Shown here piece after piece: positions 16,446 through 24,119 of a stretch of DNA of 47,268 nt (position 1 is the first letter of the stretch; each line of letters begins with the position of its first letter). The notes under the pieces were generated by a model. That model had not been told where the DNA came from. It saw only the letters and a list, made by a program, of their open reading frames with translations, and ran no database searches. The position numbers and the translations under genes are program-made. Origin of the DNA: a virus; the IMG/VR virus record IMGVR_UViG_3300027881_000021, positions 1 through 47,268 of that record; one strand, given 5' to 3'.

Positions 16446-16594
16446 TTCTTCTCCTCTTCCTTCGTCTCCTTGTTTCTTTTTAGGCCCACTAAGGCAAGGG
16501 CTCCATCTGTTGCTGATTGTTCCCTCATCTCATCCAGGAAGATTTCACTCAATTTCCTTTTAGGTTTCTTCTCTTTCTTTTCAGACTCCTTCAT
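16442..16594 (-). CDS. 50-residue charged helical protein
   Basis: ATG 16594 with AAGGAGACGGAGAAAA upstream; overlaps the previous gene by 14 nt and ends in ATGA shared with the next. The product is Lys/Glu-rich with a central helix (LSEIFLDEMREQSATDGALAL). Boundaries show real coupling although no family is known. Confidence 0.45.
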   Translation of the reverse strand: MKESEKKEKKPKRKLSEIFLDEMREQSATDGALALVGLKRNKETKEEEKK

Positions 16595-16952
16595 TTTTCT
16601 CCGTCTCCTTAAATACTACTGAGCCTTGGAATGTAGGGAAGCCATCACAGACATAGCATCCTGCTGTCTTTCCACAGAAGGGACATTTTCTTCCCAAACC
16701 ATTCCGGGCCTCGTGCTCAGTGACATCTACTGTATACCTTTGGGTAACTACTCTAGGAGGTTCTTGTTCTCTCTGCCTCTTTACTTCCTCCACCTCGGCT
16801 TCTGTAAGCTCTCGAGTCCCCTGGGTATTAAACTTGGGTAGTGTTGGATTGCTAGCCAAGGTAACTTCTTTAGAGCAGCATCCACTAACCCACCAGCATT
16901 TCCGGACACGAACATCTTCTCTATCTAGAGTTACTTCCTCGTATAGTGCCAT
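16581..16952 (-). CDS. Zinc-ribbon protein, 123 aa
   Basis: Contains CPFCGKTAGCYVC near the C-terminus (about residues 90-102), a four-cysteine zinc knuckle, and an additional Cys-Cys near the start (CWWVSGCC). The middle is Glu/Arg-rich. Unknown function; one of at least ten small zinc-binding proteins in this window. Confidence 0.55.
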   Translation of the reverse strand: MALYEEVTLDREDVRVRKCWWVSGCCSKEVTLASNPTLPKFNTQGTRELTEAEVEEVKRQREQEPPRVVTQRYTVDVTEHEARNGLGRKCPFCGKTAGCYVCDGFPTFQGSVVFKETEKNEGV

Positions 16953-17229
16953 TTTCTTTTTCTGCTTCCTTTAGGAATTTGCTAAACTCTTCCTCAAATG
17001 GAAGGTGGAGTGTTAAGGGAGGGGTACGGCATTCCGTGTGGGCCTTTATTACCCCATTGGAGAAGTTAGTGAGATAGGATATCCATTGGTTAAGCGAGGC
17101 CCTCATACTTGGCTGCTTTACATCAAAGCCTTTCTTGTAGGCTTCCAGTATTGTGAGGAGCCTGTCTAAGCTTATTGCATCTGCCCAGTAGTCCCAATTT
17201 TCTGGTTTGGGTTCCATTGCTATCTTCAT
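16921..17229 (-). CDS. Hypothetical helical protein, 102 aa
   Basis: Soluble and alpha-helical by pattern (DRLLTILEAYKKGF, LNQWISYLTNFSNG). It overlaps the downstream zinc-ribbon gene by 32 nt and starts in an ATGA overlap with the upstream gene. No family recognised. Confidence 0.45.
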   Translation of the reverse strand: MKIAMEPKPENWDYWADAISLDRLLTILEAYKKGFDVKQPSMRASLNQWISYLTNFSNGVIKAHTECRTPPLTLHLPFEEEFSKFLKEAEKENGTIRGSNSR

Positions 17230-17408
17230 AACTCATATTCCCCTTTTCCCACCTTAGTTGATAGGAGATTCATTGCCTCCTCTTCAGTGAGGCCTTTTTT
17301 CTTTAGTTTCTCCAGCTCCATGCTTATTATGATGTCTGCGGCGAAGTTATAGTCTCCTTCTATTACAGCCTTTATAGCAACTTCCTTTCCTTCTTCTGCT
17401 TTATCCAT
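17226..17408 (-). CDS. Hypothetical helical protein, 60 aa
   Basis: Short acidic helical product (MDKAEEGKEVAIKAV...). Overlaps both neighbours by 4 and 8 nt. Nothing further can be inferred. Confidence 0.4.
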   Translation of the reverse strand: MDKAEEGKEVAIKAVIEGDYNFAADIIISMELEKLKKKGLTEEEAMNLLSTKVGKGEYEL

Positions 17409-17769
17409 TTACCTCCTTGAATCCTTTTCTTTCTCTGCAATAATCCAGGGCCTTTTTAAAGCCAGGGACAAACTCCTCCATAACGGCTAGGTCTACTCCA
17501 GGCTTTATTCCTGCCTTGAAGTTCCACCAGTTACAGCAGTACTTATCCCTTAGTCTCTTTAGTATAATGAAGTCCCCCTCTGGAACATTACACCAACACT
17601 TGCCACAGCGGGGGCACTCAAAGCCTCCACACTTTTGGCACCAAACTAGATCTGGTCCTAGCATATCTTCTGGGGGCTCCCCACACCAGTAACAAGGATG
17701 ATTCTCACCTGTGAAGTCCTCATTGTAGCGGACACACTTGGCTGTGCCCCAAGAGTATTTCTTTATCAC
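17401..17769 (-). CDS. Multi-cysteine zinc-ribbon protein, 122 aa
   Basis: Nine or more cysteines in CxxC pairs (CYWCG, CQKCGG, CPRCGKCWC) across residues 25-60 indicate at least two zinc sites, like treble-clef or ribbon proteins. The rest is helical. Linked by a 4-nt overlap to the HExxH gene upstream. Possible nucleic-acid binder. Confidence 0.55.
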   Translation of the reverse strand: MIKKYSWGTAKCVRYNEDFTGENHPCYWCGEPPEDMLGPDLVWCQKCGGFECPRCGKCWCNVPEGDFIILKRLRDKYCCNWWNFKAGIKPGVDLAVMEEFVPGFKKALDYCRERKGFKEVNG

Positions 17770-18095
17770 TCCTGGGGCCTCCTCTCTACTACTGGGACCT
17801 CGCTGAAGTCAAAGTCTATGTCTAGGTTCCTGACTAGGAACTCTACAGTGCCTTCTGCAATTCTATTTACATCTTGGTCGGGCATACCTATATCTCCATA
17901 GCAGCATATGAGGTGTATTAACTCATGCCAGAATGTAACCCTAGTTTGTTGAGGATGCTGGTCAGGGTTTAGGAATATCTGGTGCTTCTTGTCTGCAAAG
18001 GTTCCTCGGAACTCTCTATCACCCTGGACAGTATCAAAGACTGTCTCGTAGGTGTGGCTTCCTATCTTGAAGAATCTAGGAATTCTCAGTATCAT
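17766..18095 (-). CDS. HExxH metallopeptidase-like protein
   Basis: 109 residues with TFWHELIHLICCYGD (about 54-68): HExxH inside a hydrophobic helix, followed by an acidic helix (RIAEGTVEFLVRN) that may give the third zinc ligand. The pattern matches small ImmA/IrrE or phage SprT-like peptidases. Coupled by ATGA overlap to the upstream degenerate DpdA-like gene. Substrate unknown. Confidence 0.6.
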   Translation of the reverse strand: MILRIPRFFKIGSHTYETVFDTVQGDREFRGTFADKKHQIFLNPDQHPQQTRVTFWHELIHLICCYGDIGMPDQDVNRIAEGTVEFLVRNLDIDFDFSEVPVVERRPQE

Positions 18096-18760
18096 TCTTC
18101 CTCCTCATAGAACTCGAGTGTCTCTGTTATATTTCTCATAACTACCTTGGGATAGAGGTTCTCTGTCTCATTGAAGGTTAGAGAATTAGGAGAGGGTCGG
18201 TAGTCTGAGATTAGTCTCCCTTGAAGGCCCAGTCTAACAGGTAGGGATGTTACTAGGATTCCTTTCCTTCCATTAAGCTCCTCCACATTAAGGTGGTTCT
18301 CAATATAGATTACACAAGAGGGGAGCTTTATGTCCTCTATGTATCTATACATATGAGATGGGACTGCTATAGTGCTACTTTTAGGAAAGGTACCTATTTC
18401 CTCCTTTGAGGTTCCTTCCAGACAACGGATTATTCTTTTATTAAAGAGTGGAAGGTCCCTTCTGAACTCTTCATAGATATAAGATGATTCCTTTGCCTTG
18501 AACATATGGGAGGGGGCTACTATGAAGTCTGGATGGAGGATTTTGAGGGAGTCTATGACTACTCTGAAGTCCTCTGGTTCCCTTTTCCAGCCTGGCTTTC
18601 TGCAATCTAGTATTATGGTAAAGTTACCCAAAGACCTCTTTCCAAGATAGAAGTGCCTATAGGCCTCATTCTCAACTAGAAGGCTTGGGAGGCAGTATTG
18701 GATAGGGGTCTTGCAGTAGTCTCCTAACATACTTGTTGGTGCTATTATTCCTACTCTCAT
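18092..18760 (-). CDS. DpdA/TGT-like protein lacking catalytic aspartates
   Basis: 222 residues from ATG 18760 (ATGA overlap). It aligns by eye along its length with the DpdA-like protein encoded at 29451: NFTIILDC with NLKFVDNS, FIVAPSHM with YVVAPDFL, RCLEGTSKEE with KVVQGRSFVE, and LPVRLGLQGRLI with IPVMLGLEGKDI. Two Asp positions differ: APD becomes APS, and the late TIDTG becomes LVTSL. This predicts a non-catalytic partner, as QTRT2 is for the eukaryotic TGT. It could instead use other residues. The homology is by pattern, not computed. Confidence 0.55.
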   Translation of the reverse strand: MRVGIIAPTSMLGDYCKTPIQYCLPSLLVENEAYRHFYLGKRSLGNFTIILDCRKPGWKREPEDFRVVIDSLKILHPDFIVAPSHMFKAKESSYIYEEFRRDLPLFNKRIIRCLEGTSKEEIGTFPKSSTIAVPSHMYRYIEDIKLPSCVIYIENHLNVEELNGRKGILVTSLPVRLGLQGRLISDYRPSPNSLTFNETENLYPKVVMRNITETLEFYEEEE

Positions 18761-19176
18761 AATTGTATCCAAATGGCTGTGGCGAAGAATACCATTGCTC
18801 CAAGAAGGAACAGATAAGCTAGGAACTTGGGAAACCTAAGTTTATCCGTCAGGAATTTTCCTGGAGTTAACTTACCCTTCTCTCTAAGGAATATGGTGAG
18901 CAGGTTGCTTCCTACTACAAGGAAGATAAGGATTGTGAATATCTCAAGGAGCATTTGGGCCCCTGGAGTTCTAAGGACCATAACTACCACCAAGGAAGAG
19001 AAGGTAAACTTAAAGATGTAGGAGAGCTTCTTGTTGTGGATAAACTGTCCCACTATAGGGTTAAGCTCTCTCTTTTTCATCTCTTCTTCTGAGAGGCCTC
19101 TCATTCCTCTATATGTTGAGAGGAGGTCAAAGAGGTTCCCTACATAGAAGAGGGCTATCCAAGCGGCTAGACTCAT
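18757..19176 (-). CDS. DUF5658-like membrane protein
   Basis: Start placed at ATG 19176, directly after AGGAGGAAGT and in ATGA overlap with the upstream gene; the longer frame from 19275 is unlikely. The 139-residue product has about four hydrophobic segments and the pattern GNLFDLLSTYRGM...ELNPI, characteristic of DUF5658 proteins. Neighbour of a DUF3267 membrane protease-like gene; function unknown. Confidence 0.6.
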   Translation of the reverse strand: MSLAAWIALFYVGNLFDLLSTYRGMRGLSEEEMKKRELNPIVGQFIHNKKLSYIFKFTFSSLVVVMVLRTPGAQMLLEIFTILIFLVVGSNLLTIFLREKGKLTPGKFLTDKLRFPKFLAYLFLLGAMVFFATAIWIQL

Positions 19177-19721
19177 ACTTCCTCCTTTAATATAGAGATT
19201 CCATCCCCAGCATCTTTTATGATGACTTCCTGGGGGAACTTTCTTAGCCAGATGAGCATAAATATGTCCATACATCCTCCCCCAAGATTACCTACAGCGG
19301 TTATCATTAAGGCATAGGCTACTACAGGAGAGCTTACTAAGGGCATAGCTATGAAGGCTGCTACAGTGAGAACTTGAGGAGCAAGTGCTGCGATTTGGAA
19401 CTGTCTCTTTGAGTAAGGATCTGGAGATGAGGTGAAGGCCACTGGGCCTATCTTTGTTCTCTTGACACCAAACTTTACCTTACCTCCAAACATCTTAAAG
19501 ACAATACCGTGAAGGGCCTCGTGGGCCACTATTATTATGGGGAGACAAATAAGTAGGACTAACCAGGACTTTGTAAGACCTATCTCCCCGGAACCTATTC
19601 CTGTAAAGTCCTCTATAGCAAAGAGTAAGAATATCATCCCAGCAATAAACATCACCATACCCCAGAGAAACCAAGAAGGTCTCTTCTTTAAGGTAAATCT
19701 ATCAATTTCCTGTAGAGCCAA
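19173..19721 (-). CDS. DUF3267-like membrane zinc metalloprotease
   Basis: TTG 19721 is chosen because AGGAGG lies 7 nt upstream; GTG 19730 would fuse with that site. About 182 residues with four hydrophobic segments. VAHEALHGIVFKMFGG carries HExxH in a membrane helix, followed by KFGVKRTKIG and a late GNLGGGCMD segment where the family usually has N...GD. This is the DUF3267 pattern, thought to be site-2-protease-like. Role in infection unknown; possibly cleavage of a membrane regulator. Confidence 0.65.
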   Translation of the reverse strand: MALQEIDRFTLKKRPSWFLWGMVMFIAGMIFLLFAIEDFTGIGSGEIGLTKSWLVLLICLPIIIVAHEALHGIVFKMFGGKVKFGVKRTKIGPVAFTSSPDPYSKRQFQIAALAPQVLTVAAFIAMPLVSSPVVAYALMITAVGNLGGGCMDIFMLIWLRKFPQEVIIKDAGDGISILKEEV

Positions 19722-20148
19722 AGCCGCCACCTCCTCTCTCAGTTTCGCTGAGCTCTTCTACTTCCTCAAAGCCCGAGTCATAGTGGTGGGTATGATGCCA
19801 AGGATCCTCCATCACCCTTATCTGTGCTATTCTATCCCCTTTGGTTATCTGCCAGGGGCTTCCGGTAAGATTCATTATGCTTATGAAGAGCTCACCTCTA
19901 TAGTCACTGTCTAGGGTTCCAGGAGCATTTAGCATTATTAGTCCAGAGGATGCAAGACCACTTCTAGGCCTGATGTCCAAGCCCAAACCTTCTGGAAGCT
20001 CGAATGCTAGGCCTGTGCCTATCTTGTTTCTGTACATAGGTTGGATGCCGAAAGTCTCCTGGGCATAGACATCATAGCACATACTGCCTGGAGTTGCCTT
20101 GGTGGGAAGCTTAGCATCCGGATAGAGCTTCTTTACCATTACTTTCAT
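19702..20148 (-). CDS. dut: dUTPase (deoxyuridine triphosphatase)
   Basis: 148 residues carrying all five motifs of trimeric dUTPases: PGSMCYDVYA (1), RPRSGLAS (2), GTLDSDYRGE with the catalytic Asp (3), RIAQ (4) and RGGGGFGSTG (5). It converts dUTP to dUMP and PPi, supplying dTTP precursor and limiting uracil in DNA, in line with the UDG-like domain on the polymerase in the same operon. The first ATG may be 20148 or 20139. Confidence 0.93.
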   Translation of the reverse strand: MKVMVKKLYPDAKLPTKATPGSMCYDVYAQETFGIQPMYRNKIGTGLAFELPEGLGLDIRPRSGLASSGLIMLNAPGTLDSDYRGELFISIMNLTGSPWQITKGDRIAQIRVMEDPWHHTHHYDSGFEEVEELSETERGGGGFGSTGN

Positions 20149-20326
20149 TCTTCTGTATTATTTCCTCCATTTCTATTATATTTGGCTGGGGCTCATCATA
20201 GGCCCAGACTCTAACTATTCTTGCTCCTTTAAAGAGTCTTAGGCTTCCGTAAGTCCCAGAATCCCCATTGGTCCTGTACCCCTTTCGAAATGCCCAAGAA
20301 GGCAAGTTAAGGGAAAAATCTGCCAT
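20111..20326 (-). CDS. Hypothetical protein, 71 aa
   Basis: Start preceded by CTAGGGGGTTTTCCCA, the GGGGGTT-type ribosome site. Beta-rich middle (KGARIVRVWAYDEPQPN) and charged tail. Overlaps the dUTPase start by 38 nt at most. Function unknown. Confidence 0.4.
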   Translation of the reverse strand: MADFSLNLPSWAFRKGYRTNGDSGTYGSLRLFKGARIVRVWAYDEPQPNIIEMEEIIQKNESNGKEALSGC

Positions 20327-20345
20327 TGGGAAAACCCCCTAGTAA

Positions 20346-20606
20346 TTATCTTCTTTCCCTGCCAGGAGTAAATCGAGGTCCGCCAGGCTTGGGTTCTGGC
20401 TTGACGTATATGCCATCGTCAACTATTTCTAGGTCAGGTTCATCAAAGGCTTCTTGCTCTAGCAATTTGCCATCAGCTCCCACTGGAGGGGAGACTGAGA
20501 ACCTATCACAGCCCCTCATATAGATTGTTCTAGAGGTTGCTATCCCTTCATAGCCCGTAACTACGTCTCGGACCTTCATTCCTAACTTTATTCTAGTTCC
20601 TGGCAT
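20346..20606 (-). CDS. Small beta-barrel-like protein, 86 aa
   Basis: The N-terminal half (KLGMKVRDVVTGYEGIATSR) has the pattern of a small SH3-like or KOW-like beta barrel with conserved Gly turns; the tail is Pro/Glu-rich. Phage proteins of this type are common but uncharacterised. The start lies one base after the preceding small ORF's stop. Confidence 0.5.
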   Translation of the reverse strand: MPGTRIKLGMKVRDVVTGYEGIATSRTIYMRGCDRFSVSPPVGADGKLLEQEAFDEPDLEIVDDGIYVKPEPKPGGPRFTPGRERR

Positions 20607-20607
20607 T

Positions 20608-20712
20608 CTACTTGTCCTTTCCGGTTACGAGTTCCCTCAGGAACTGTCCCAGACTTCCTCCACCACTACTGCTACTATCCTGAGCCATCCCCATTCCCAT
20701 ATTAGTTCTCAT
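20608..20712 (-). CDS. 30-34-residue small protein
   Basis: Two possible starts: ATG 20712 or ATG 20700 (after AACTAAT). The product is Met/Gly/Ser-rich then LGQFLRELVTGKDK. It fills the space between two genes but the ribosome site is weak; the longer frame to 20799 overlaps a better gene. Low confidence. Confidence 0.3.
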   Translation of the reverse strand: MRTNMGMGMAQDSSSSGGGSLGQFLRELVTGKDK

Positions 20713-21019
20713 TTTGTGGGTGGACTTCCTGTTCAGGTCCCCCTTGTTCTTCATGTGCTGTCTTCTCTGCTTCCTGCCTGGGTTGTTTTTCATCTGCAAA
20801 GGCCTCCTCTAGGTCTGCTCTGGTAATGCCAAGCTTGTCAAAAATTTTCTTCATACCAGATGCTTCAATTCTCTTCTCGGCAGCATCGACCATATTTTCC
20901 AGCCCAGTAAGTCCTTGCTTCTCAATTTCCTGCCTGAGCTGTTTCAGGAAATCTTTCTTGTTTACATTCTGGATTAGTTTCTCTGCGGCCTTCATGGCCA
21001 TTCTTTCTTTAAGTCCCAT
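20702..21019 (-). CDS. Helical protein, 105 aa
   Basis: Starts MGLKERMAMKAAEKL with AAGGAGAGTACTAATCTA upstream. Predicted all-helical, with a Glu/Gln-rich disordered tail; the middle (GLENMVDAAEKRIEASG) looks like a helical bundle. Starts at the base where the HNH-like gene ends. Function unknown. Confidence 0.5.
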   Translation of the reverse strand: MGLKERMAMKAAEKLIQNVNKKDFLKQLRQEIEKQGLTGLENMVDAAEKRIEASGMKKIFDKLGITRADLEEAFADEKQPRQEAEKTAHEEQGGPEQEVHPQNEN

Positions 21020-21456
21020 TAGATTAGTACTCTCCTTCCTATTTTTACTATGTATTGAATATCTGCTCTTCTATAGTTTACCTCCTTTAGTTCTTCTTCA
21101 TAGGCAAAGAAATCCTGGAGTGTCTTGCCGTTTATTTCACACCAATGGTTTCTACATCTATCTGTTCTTGCCCAGCTTTTTTGAGCCTTGGTTCTTCCAA
21201 AGTGATGGACATCGTGGCAGACATCACAGCAGCATTCCAAGCGGATGAGTCTTTGGATTCTCTTCTTATCATCAAACTTCCAAATCTCGTGGCAGTGGAG
21301 GGTTCTGTCAGTTGCTCCACAGATCTCACAGGTATGGTTAGCATCTTTATAAACTGCCTTTCTAAGTTCATCCCACTCTTCCTTGGGGAGTTTATTAGCA
21401 AGGGATACTCCCCAAGTAAAGTTAGGTATAGGTTCAATCTTTAACTTAAGCTTCAT
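21019..21456 (-). CDS. HNH-like zinc-binding protein
   Basis: Start taken at ATG 21456 (11-nt overlap with the upstream gene). About 145 residues with CEICG (about 43-47), HCHEIW, then CDVCHDVHHFG, the cysteine/histidine layout of HNH-type zinc folds in which the HCHE segment corresponds to the beta-beta-alpha active site. Could be a homing or packaging-associated nuclease, or a non-catalytic zinc protein. The typical N between the two His is not obvious. Confidence 0.5.
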   Translation of the reverse strand: MKLKLKIEPIPNFTWGVSLANKLPKEEWDELRKAVYKDANHTCEICGATDRTLHCHEIWKFDDKKRIQRLIRLECCCDVCHDVHHFGRTKAQKSWARTDRCRNHWCEINGKTLQDFFAYEEELKEVNYRRADIQYIVKIGRRVLI

Positions 21457-21874
21457 CTTCTTCTGTAATCTGGTGTGACCAATGCTCCTCCACTTTATCA
21501 TCCTCTCCAAAAAACCTCTTTATCCTCCTGTTTTCTAGATGCTCCGAGGGGTTATTGAGGTCTATCTGAAAGACGTCTTCTACCTCCTTCTCATCTCGAT
21601 AGAGGTAAATACAACTATCTCGTTTCTCTTTGTTAATCCAACCTGTCTCATAGAGGTGTTTCATAAAGTCAGCTACTATCACATCGGGTTGTAACCTTTC
21701 TACAGGACCACTGATGTTGGGGTACTTCTCTTTGAACTCGTCTATTTCCTTCTTTAGCTCTATAGAATACTGGATAGCAACAAAGACAAAGCCCATACTT
21801 CCCCAATAAGAAGATACAATTACACTCTTCTCATCACCGTTGTAAAAAAGTATGTTACCTCTCTCACTCATCAT
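21446..21874 (-). CDS. Hypothetical acidic protein, 142 aa
   Basis: Soluble product, beta-rich N-terminus then helices and an acidic C-terminus. The ATG at 21874 is in TAATG overlap with the small Cys-rich gene upstream. No family recognised. Confidence 0.5.
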   Translation of the reverse strand: MMSERGNILFYNGDEKSVIVSSYWGSMGFVFVAIQYSIELKKEIDEFKEKYPNISGPVERLQPDVIVADFMKHLYETGWINKEKRDSCIYLYRDEKEVEDVFQIDLNNPSEHLENRRIKRFFGEDDKVEEHWSHQITEEDEA

Positions 21875-22035
21875 TATTCCCTTATCCCTTCTGGCCTCTT
21901 TTTATGTTGCTGGCAATCCCTTGGGATATCATACTCCTTCTTTGGAATCCACTTTCTCCACTTACCATCGAAGTAGCATCCATTATGGGGACCGCTAGAC
22001 TGAGCCCAAAAACAGTTAGAACACTTTGGGACCAT
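21874..22035 (-). CDS. 53-residue Cys-rich protein
   Basis: A short frame joined to QueE upstream and to the next gene downstream, each by a one-base TAATG overlap, which strongly supports it as a gene. Cysteines in CSNCFWAQ, NGCYFDGKW and RDCQQH form a small zinc-finger-like layout resembling phage or restriction-associated mini zinc proteins. Directly follows QueE, but a role in that pathway is speculative. Confidence 0.6.
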   Translation of the reverse strand: MVPKCSNCFWAQSSGPHNGCYFDGKWRKWIPKKEYDIPRDCQQHKKRPEGIRE

Positions 22036-22727
22036 TATACTCCTTTTTTATTCCCCCAGATTACTTTGTGTAGCTGGAGAGAGTATCTGACCTTCATATC
22101 TTTACAGAACTCCACAACCTCGTTTAGCCAAGGCCTTGCTTCTTCCCACATTATTGAAGGGAATCTATCATCTAGGTTAATTACTGGGGAAACCAAGACC
22201 TCGGGGTTGTCTGCTCTGTGTCTTAGTATCATAGACCTAGCAAAGGCTAGGTCCTCAGTATTTCCTACCACAAACTTTACTTGGTCAGTAACTCTGGTTT
22301 CAAACCATTCTTCTCTAGAGGTACCACAGACACCAGAAGAGGGGCACTTTATATCTATACTCCAGGAGGTAGCAAACCCATACCAGCCTGGCTTGGGAAC
22401 AGATCCATTAGTCTCAACTGTTATGAAGAAGTTGTACTTGTTAAGTTCCCTTAATAAAGCTTCTAAACCATCCCACTGCCAGAGGGGCTCACCTCCAGTG
22501 ATACATACCCAAGATTTAAGAGAAGGATTATATATCCCTATTCTAGCTATTACTTCTTCTATGCTCATCTTGTGCCCACTTATAGGCTTTTGGGCATAGG
22601 CAGTATCACACCAGGCACAAGGGGGTAGCATATTACATCCCTGGAATCTTATGAATGCCATTGGAAGCCCAGCGTGGACTCCTTCCCCCTGGATACTATA
22701 GAAAATCTCATTTATTGTTAGGTCCAT
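22035..22727 (-). CDS. queE: 7-carboxy-7-deazaguanine synthase QueE (radical SAM)
   Basis: 230 residues. Starts with INEIFYSIQGEG, the classic QueE opening; RFQGC...C..CDT gives the 4Fe-4S site as CX5CX2C (two residues longer than the common CX3CX2C); TGGEPL binds SAM; ETNGS follows. It converts 6-carboxytetrahydropterin to 7-carboxy-7-deazaguanine, step three of the preQ0 pathway. FolE, QueD, QueC and QueF are in the same operon, though not adjacent. Confidence 0.9.
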   Translation of the reverse strand: MDLTINEIFYSIQGEGVHAGLPMAFIRFQGCNMLPPCAWCDTAYAQKPISGHKMSIEEVIARIGIYNPSLKSWVCITGGEPLWQWDGLEALLRELNKYNFFITVETNGSVPKPGWYGFATSWSIDIKCPSSGVCGTSREEWFETRVTDQVKFVVGNTEDLAFARSMILRHRADNPEVLVSPVINLDDRFPSIMWEEARPWLNEVVEFCKDMKVRYSLQLHKVIWGNKKGV

Positions 22728-22728
22728 C

Positions 22729-23202
22729 TTACCTCCGTAGCAAGGGCTCTGCCCCTACTTGTATAATAGTTGCTGAGGGCATCCTATCCCTCATCTTCTT
22801 TACTATAAAAGGATTGTTGTCAAAGTGGACCGTAATTCCCTTGGAGCCTAGAACCTGTGTCTTCCTTATTCCAGATTCATATGAAGCCTCCTCATAGTTT
22901 TCCCAATCTATATCATTGTTGGAGTCCACATAGACAACCTCAAGGTGTATGGAGTGTTGGAGTAGCCACCCTTCTGTTATTTGTCTAGCTATAGGTTTCC
23001 TTGCTGTTATTATGTAACCTATGTCTGAACTAGACATAAACTGGTAGGGGTTGTACCTAACTTGCCTTGTAGCATAGTACATCAGCTCTATCTCTTGGAT
23101 GTGCTCACCATTGTGAGTTCTTCTTAGAGCATCTAGTGTGCTGAAGAACCACTTCTCAGCATCAGTTATAACTCCGTCTAGGTCAAAAGATATCTTAGTC
23201 AT
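22729..23202 (-). CDS. HAD-superfamily phosphatase
   Basis: 157 residues. Motif I FDLDGVITD (nucleophile and acid Asp), motif II IITARK, and motif IV HFDNNPFIVKKM. Short cap region. The layout fits 5'-nucleotidase-like or polynucleotide phosphatase HAD proteins common in phages. The start follows QueE's upstream side with 1 nt spacing. Likely nucleotide or nucleic-acid phosphate removal; substrate unknown. Confidence 0.75.
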   Translation of the reverse strand: MTKISFDLDGVITDAEKWFFSTLDALRRTHNGEHIQEIELMYYATRQVRYNPYQFMSSSDIGYIITARKPIARQITEGWLLQHSIHLEVVYVDSNNDIDWENYEEASYESGIRKTQVLGSKGITVHFDNNPFIVKKMRDRMPSATIIQVGAEPLLRR

Positions 23203-23417
23203 TCCTTGAATATATCCCTCCTGCTTCTTATTCTATCTCGATGGTCTCTCCTTCTTTTCTCACTCTCATCCTTGTCCCTGATTATGAGAGGACCTTCCCC
23301 TATAATGCGGGACATAAAACTTTTTTTCTTCTGCCCGCACTTGATACAGATACCCCTAACAACCTCTCCTCCGCAACCTATGTGCCAGGTCTTTCCCTCA
23401 TTCTTAATAGTGTCCAT
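23199..23417 (-). CDS. Small zinc-binding basic protein, 72 aa
   Basis: HIGCGGEVVRGICIKCGQKKK forms a His/Cys zinc knuckle at the N-terminus; the C-terminal half is very basic and charged (RRRDHRDRIRSRR). Overlaps neighbours at both ends. Likely nucleic-acid binding by composition. A related CGG...CKKCG knuckle occurs in the protein encoded at 23769. Confidence 0.5.
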   Translation of the reverse strand: MDTIKNEGKTWHIGCGGEVVRGICIKCGQKKKSFMSRIIGEGPLIIRDKDESEKRRRDHRDRIRSRRDIFKE

Positions 23418-23784
23418 TGTCTTTTACCTCTGCTAGTCTTTCAGGAAATTTAGCAAGGACCTTTGCTACTCCATCGGCACAACTTAGGACTCTATCCTCC
23501 TTAGGGAAGGATACAGACTTTGGGCAGGATAATCCCAGCAGTTGTTTCTTAAAGGCATCCATAGGGACTCCGTACTTTAATCCTAGAGAGATAGATCTAG
23601 AAAGTGCCTCAAGTTGGCAGTGGGAACAGCCTCCTGCCTTTCCTAAGTTTATAAAGATTTCTATTAGTAACCCTTCGTGGTTGTATCCCATTATTATGTA
23701 GAGATGACCACATCCTGTCCTTACTTCTTCTGTAATAGATTTTAATAGCTTTGGTCTGTGTGTCTTTTCTACGACCGTATCCAA
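23404..23784 (-). CDS. Stand-alone TSCPD domain protein (NrdJ C-terminal-like)
   Basis: Start at TTG 23784, six bases after GGGGGTT. The 126 residues match the C-terminal TSCPD domain of B12-dependent ribonucleotide reductases: RTGCGHLYI, EIFINLGKAGGC, QLEALSRSISLGLKYG, GLSCPK, LSCADGVAKVL. In NrdJ this domain follows the catalytic barrel; no reductase barrel is present here. It may supplement or modulate a host reductase, or be a reduced remnant. The match to the family is strong; the role is inferred. Confidence 0.72.
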   Translation of the reverse strand: MDTVVEKTHRPKLLKSITEEVRTGCGHLYIIMGYNHEGLLIEIFINLGKAGGCSHCQLEALSRSISLGLKYGVPMDAFKKQLLGLSCPKSVSFPKEDRVLSCADGVAKVLAKFPERLAEVKDNGHY

Positions 23785-24119
23785 CGAATAAACCCCCAAA
23801 GTAAATAAGAAATAAATCCCAGGACTGCAAGTACACCAACAGCAGTAAGGATCCTAGCCCATCTAGGCCAGTTTGGAAGCCTGCCTGCAAAGCCCGCCAC
23901 TGATGGGTACTTGTCAGCCCACTTAGCATAAGATGTTATCCTTCTTTTTAGTCTAAACTTACTCTTCCCCTTGGACAAATACATATCCCAGGGGGTAGGA
24001 TATTGAACCCAGACTTTGGGCCCCCATGTCTTTCCACATTTTTTGCATTTTCTTCTAAGGATGCTTATTAAGCCTCCACATTCCTCGTGGTAGTACTTAG
24101 GAAGGGATAACCCAAACAT
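23769..24119 (-). CDS. Zinc-ribbon membrane protein, 116 aa
   Basis: An N-terminal zinc ribbon (EECGGLI...CKKCGK), a basic middle (KFRLKRRITSY), and one transmembrane helix at the C-terminus (about 88-112). A ribbon on a membrane tail is an unusual design for a phage protein. Begins right at the QueD stop (TAATG). Confidence 0.5.
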   Translation of the reverse strand: MFGLSLPKYYHEECGGLISILRRKCKKCGKTWGPKVWVQYPTPWDMYLSKGKSKFRLKRRITSYAKWADKYPSVAGFAGRLPNWPRWARILTAVGVLAVLGFISYLLWGFIRWIRS

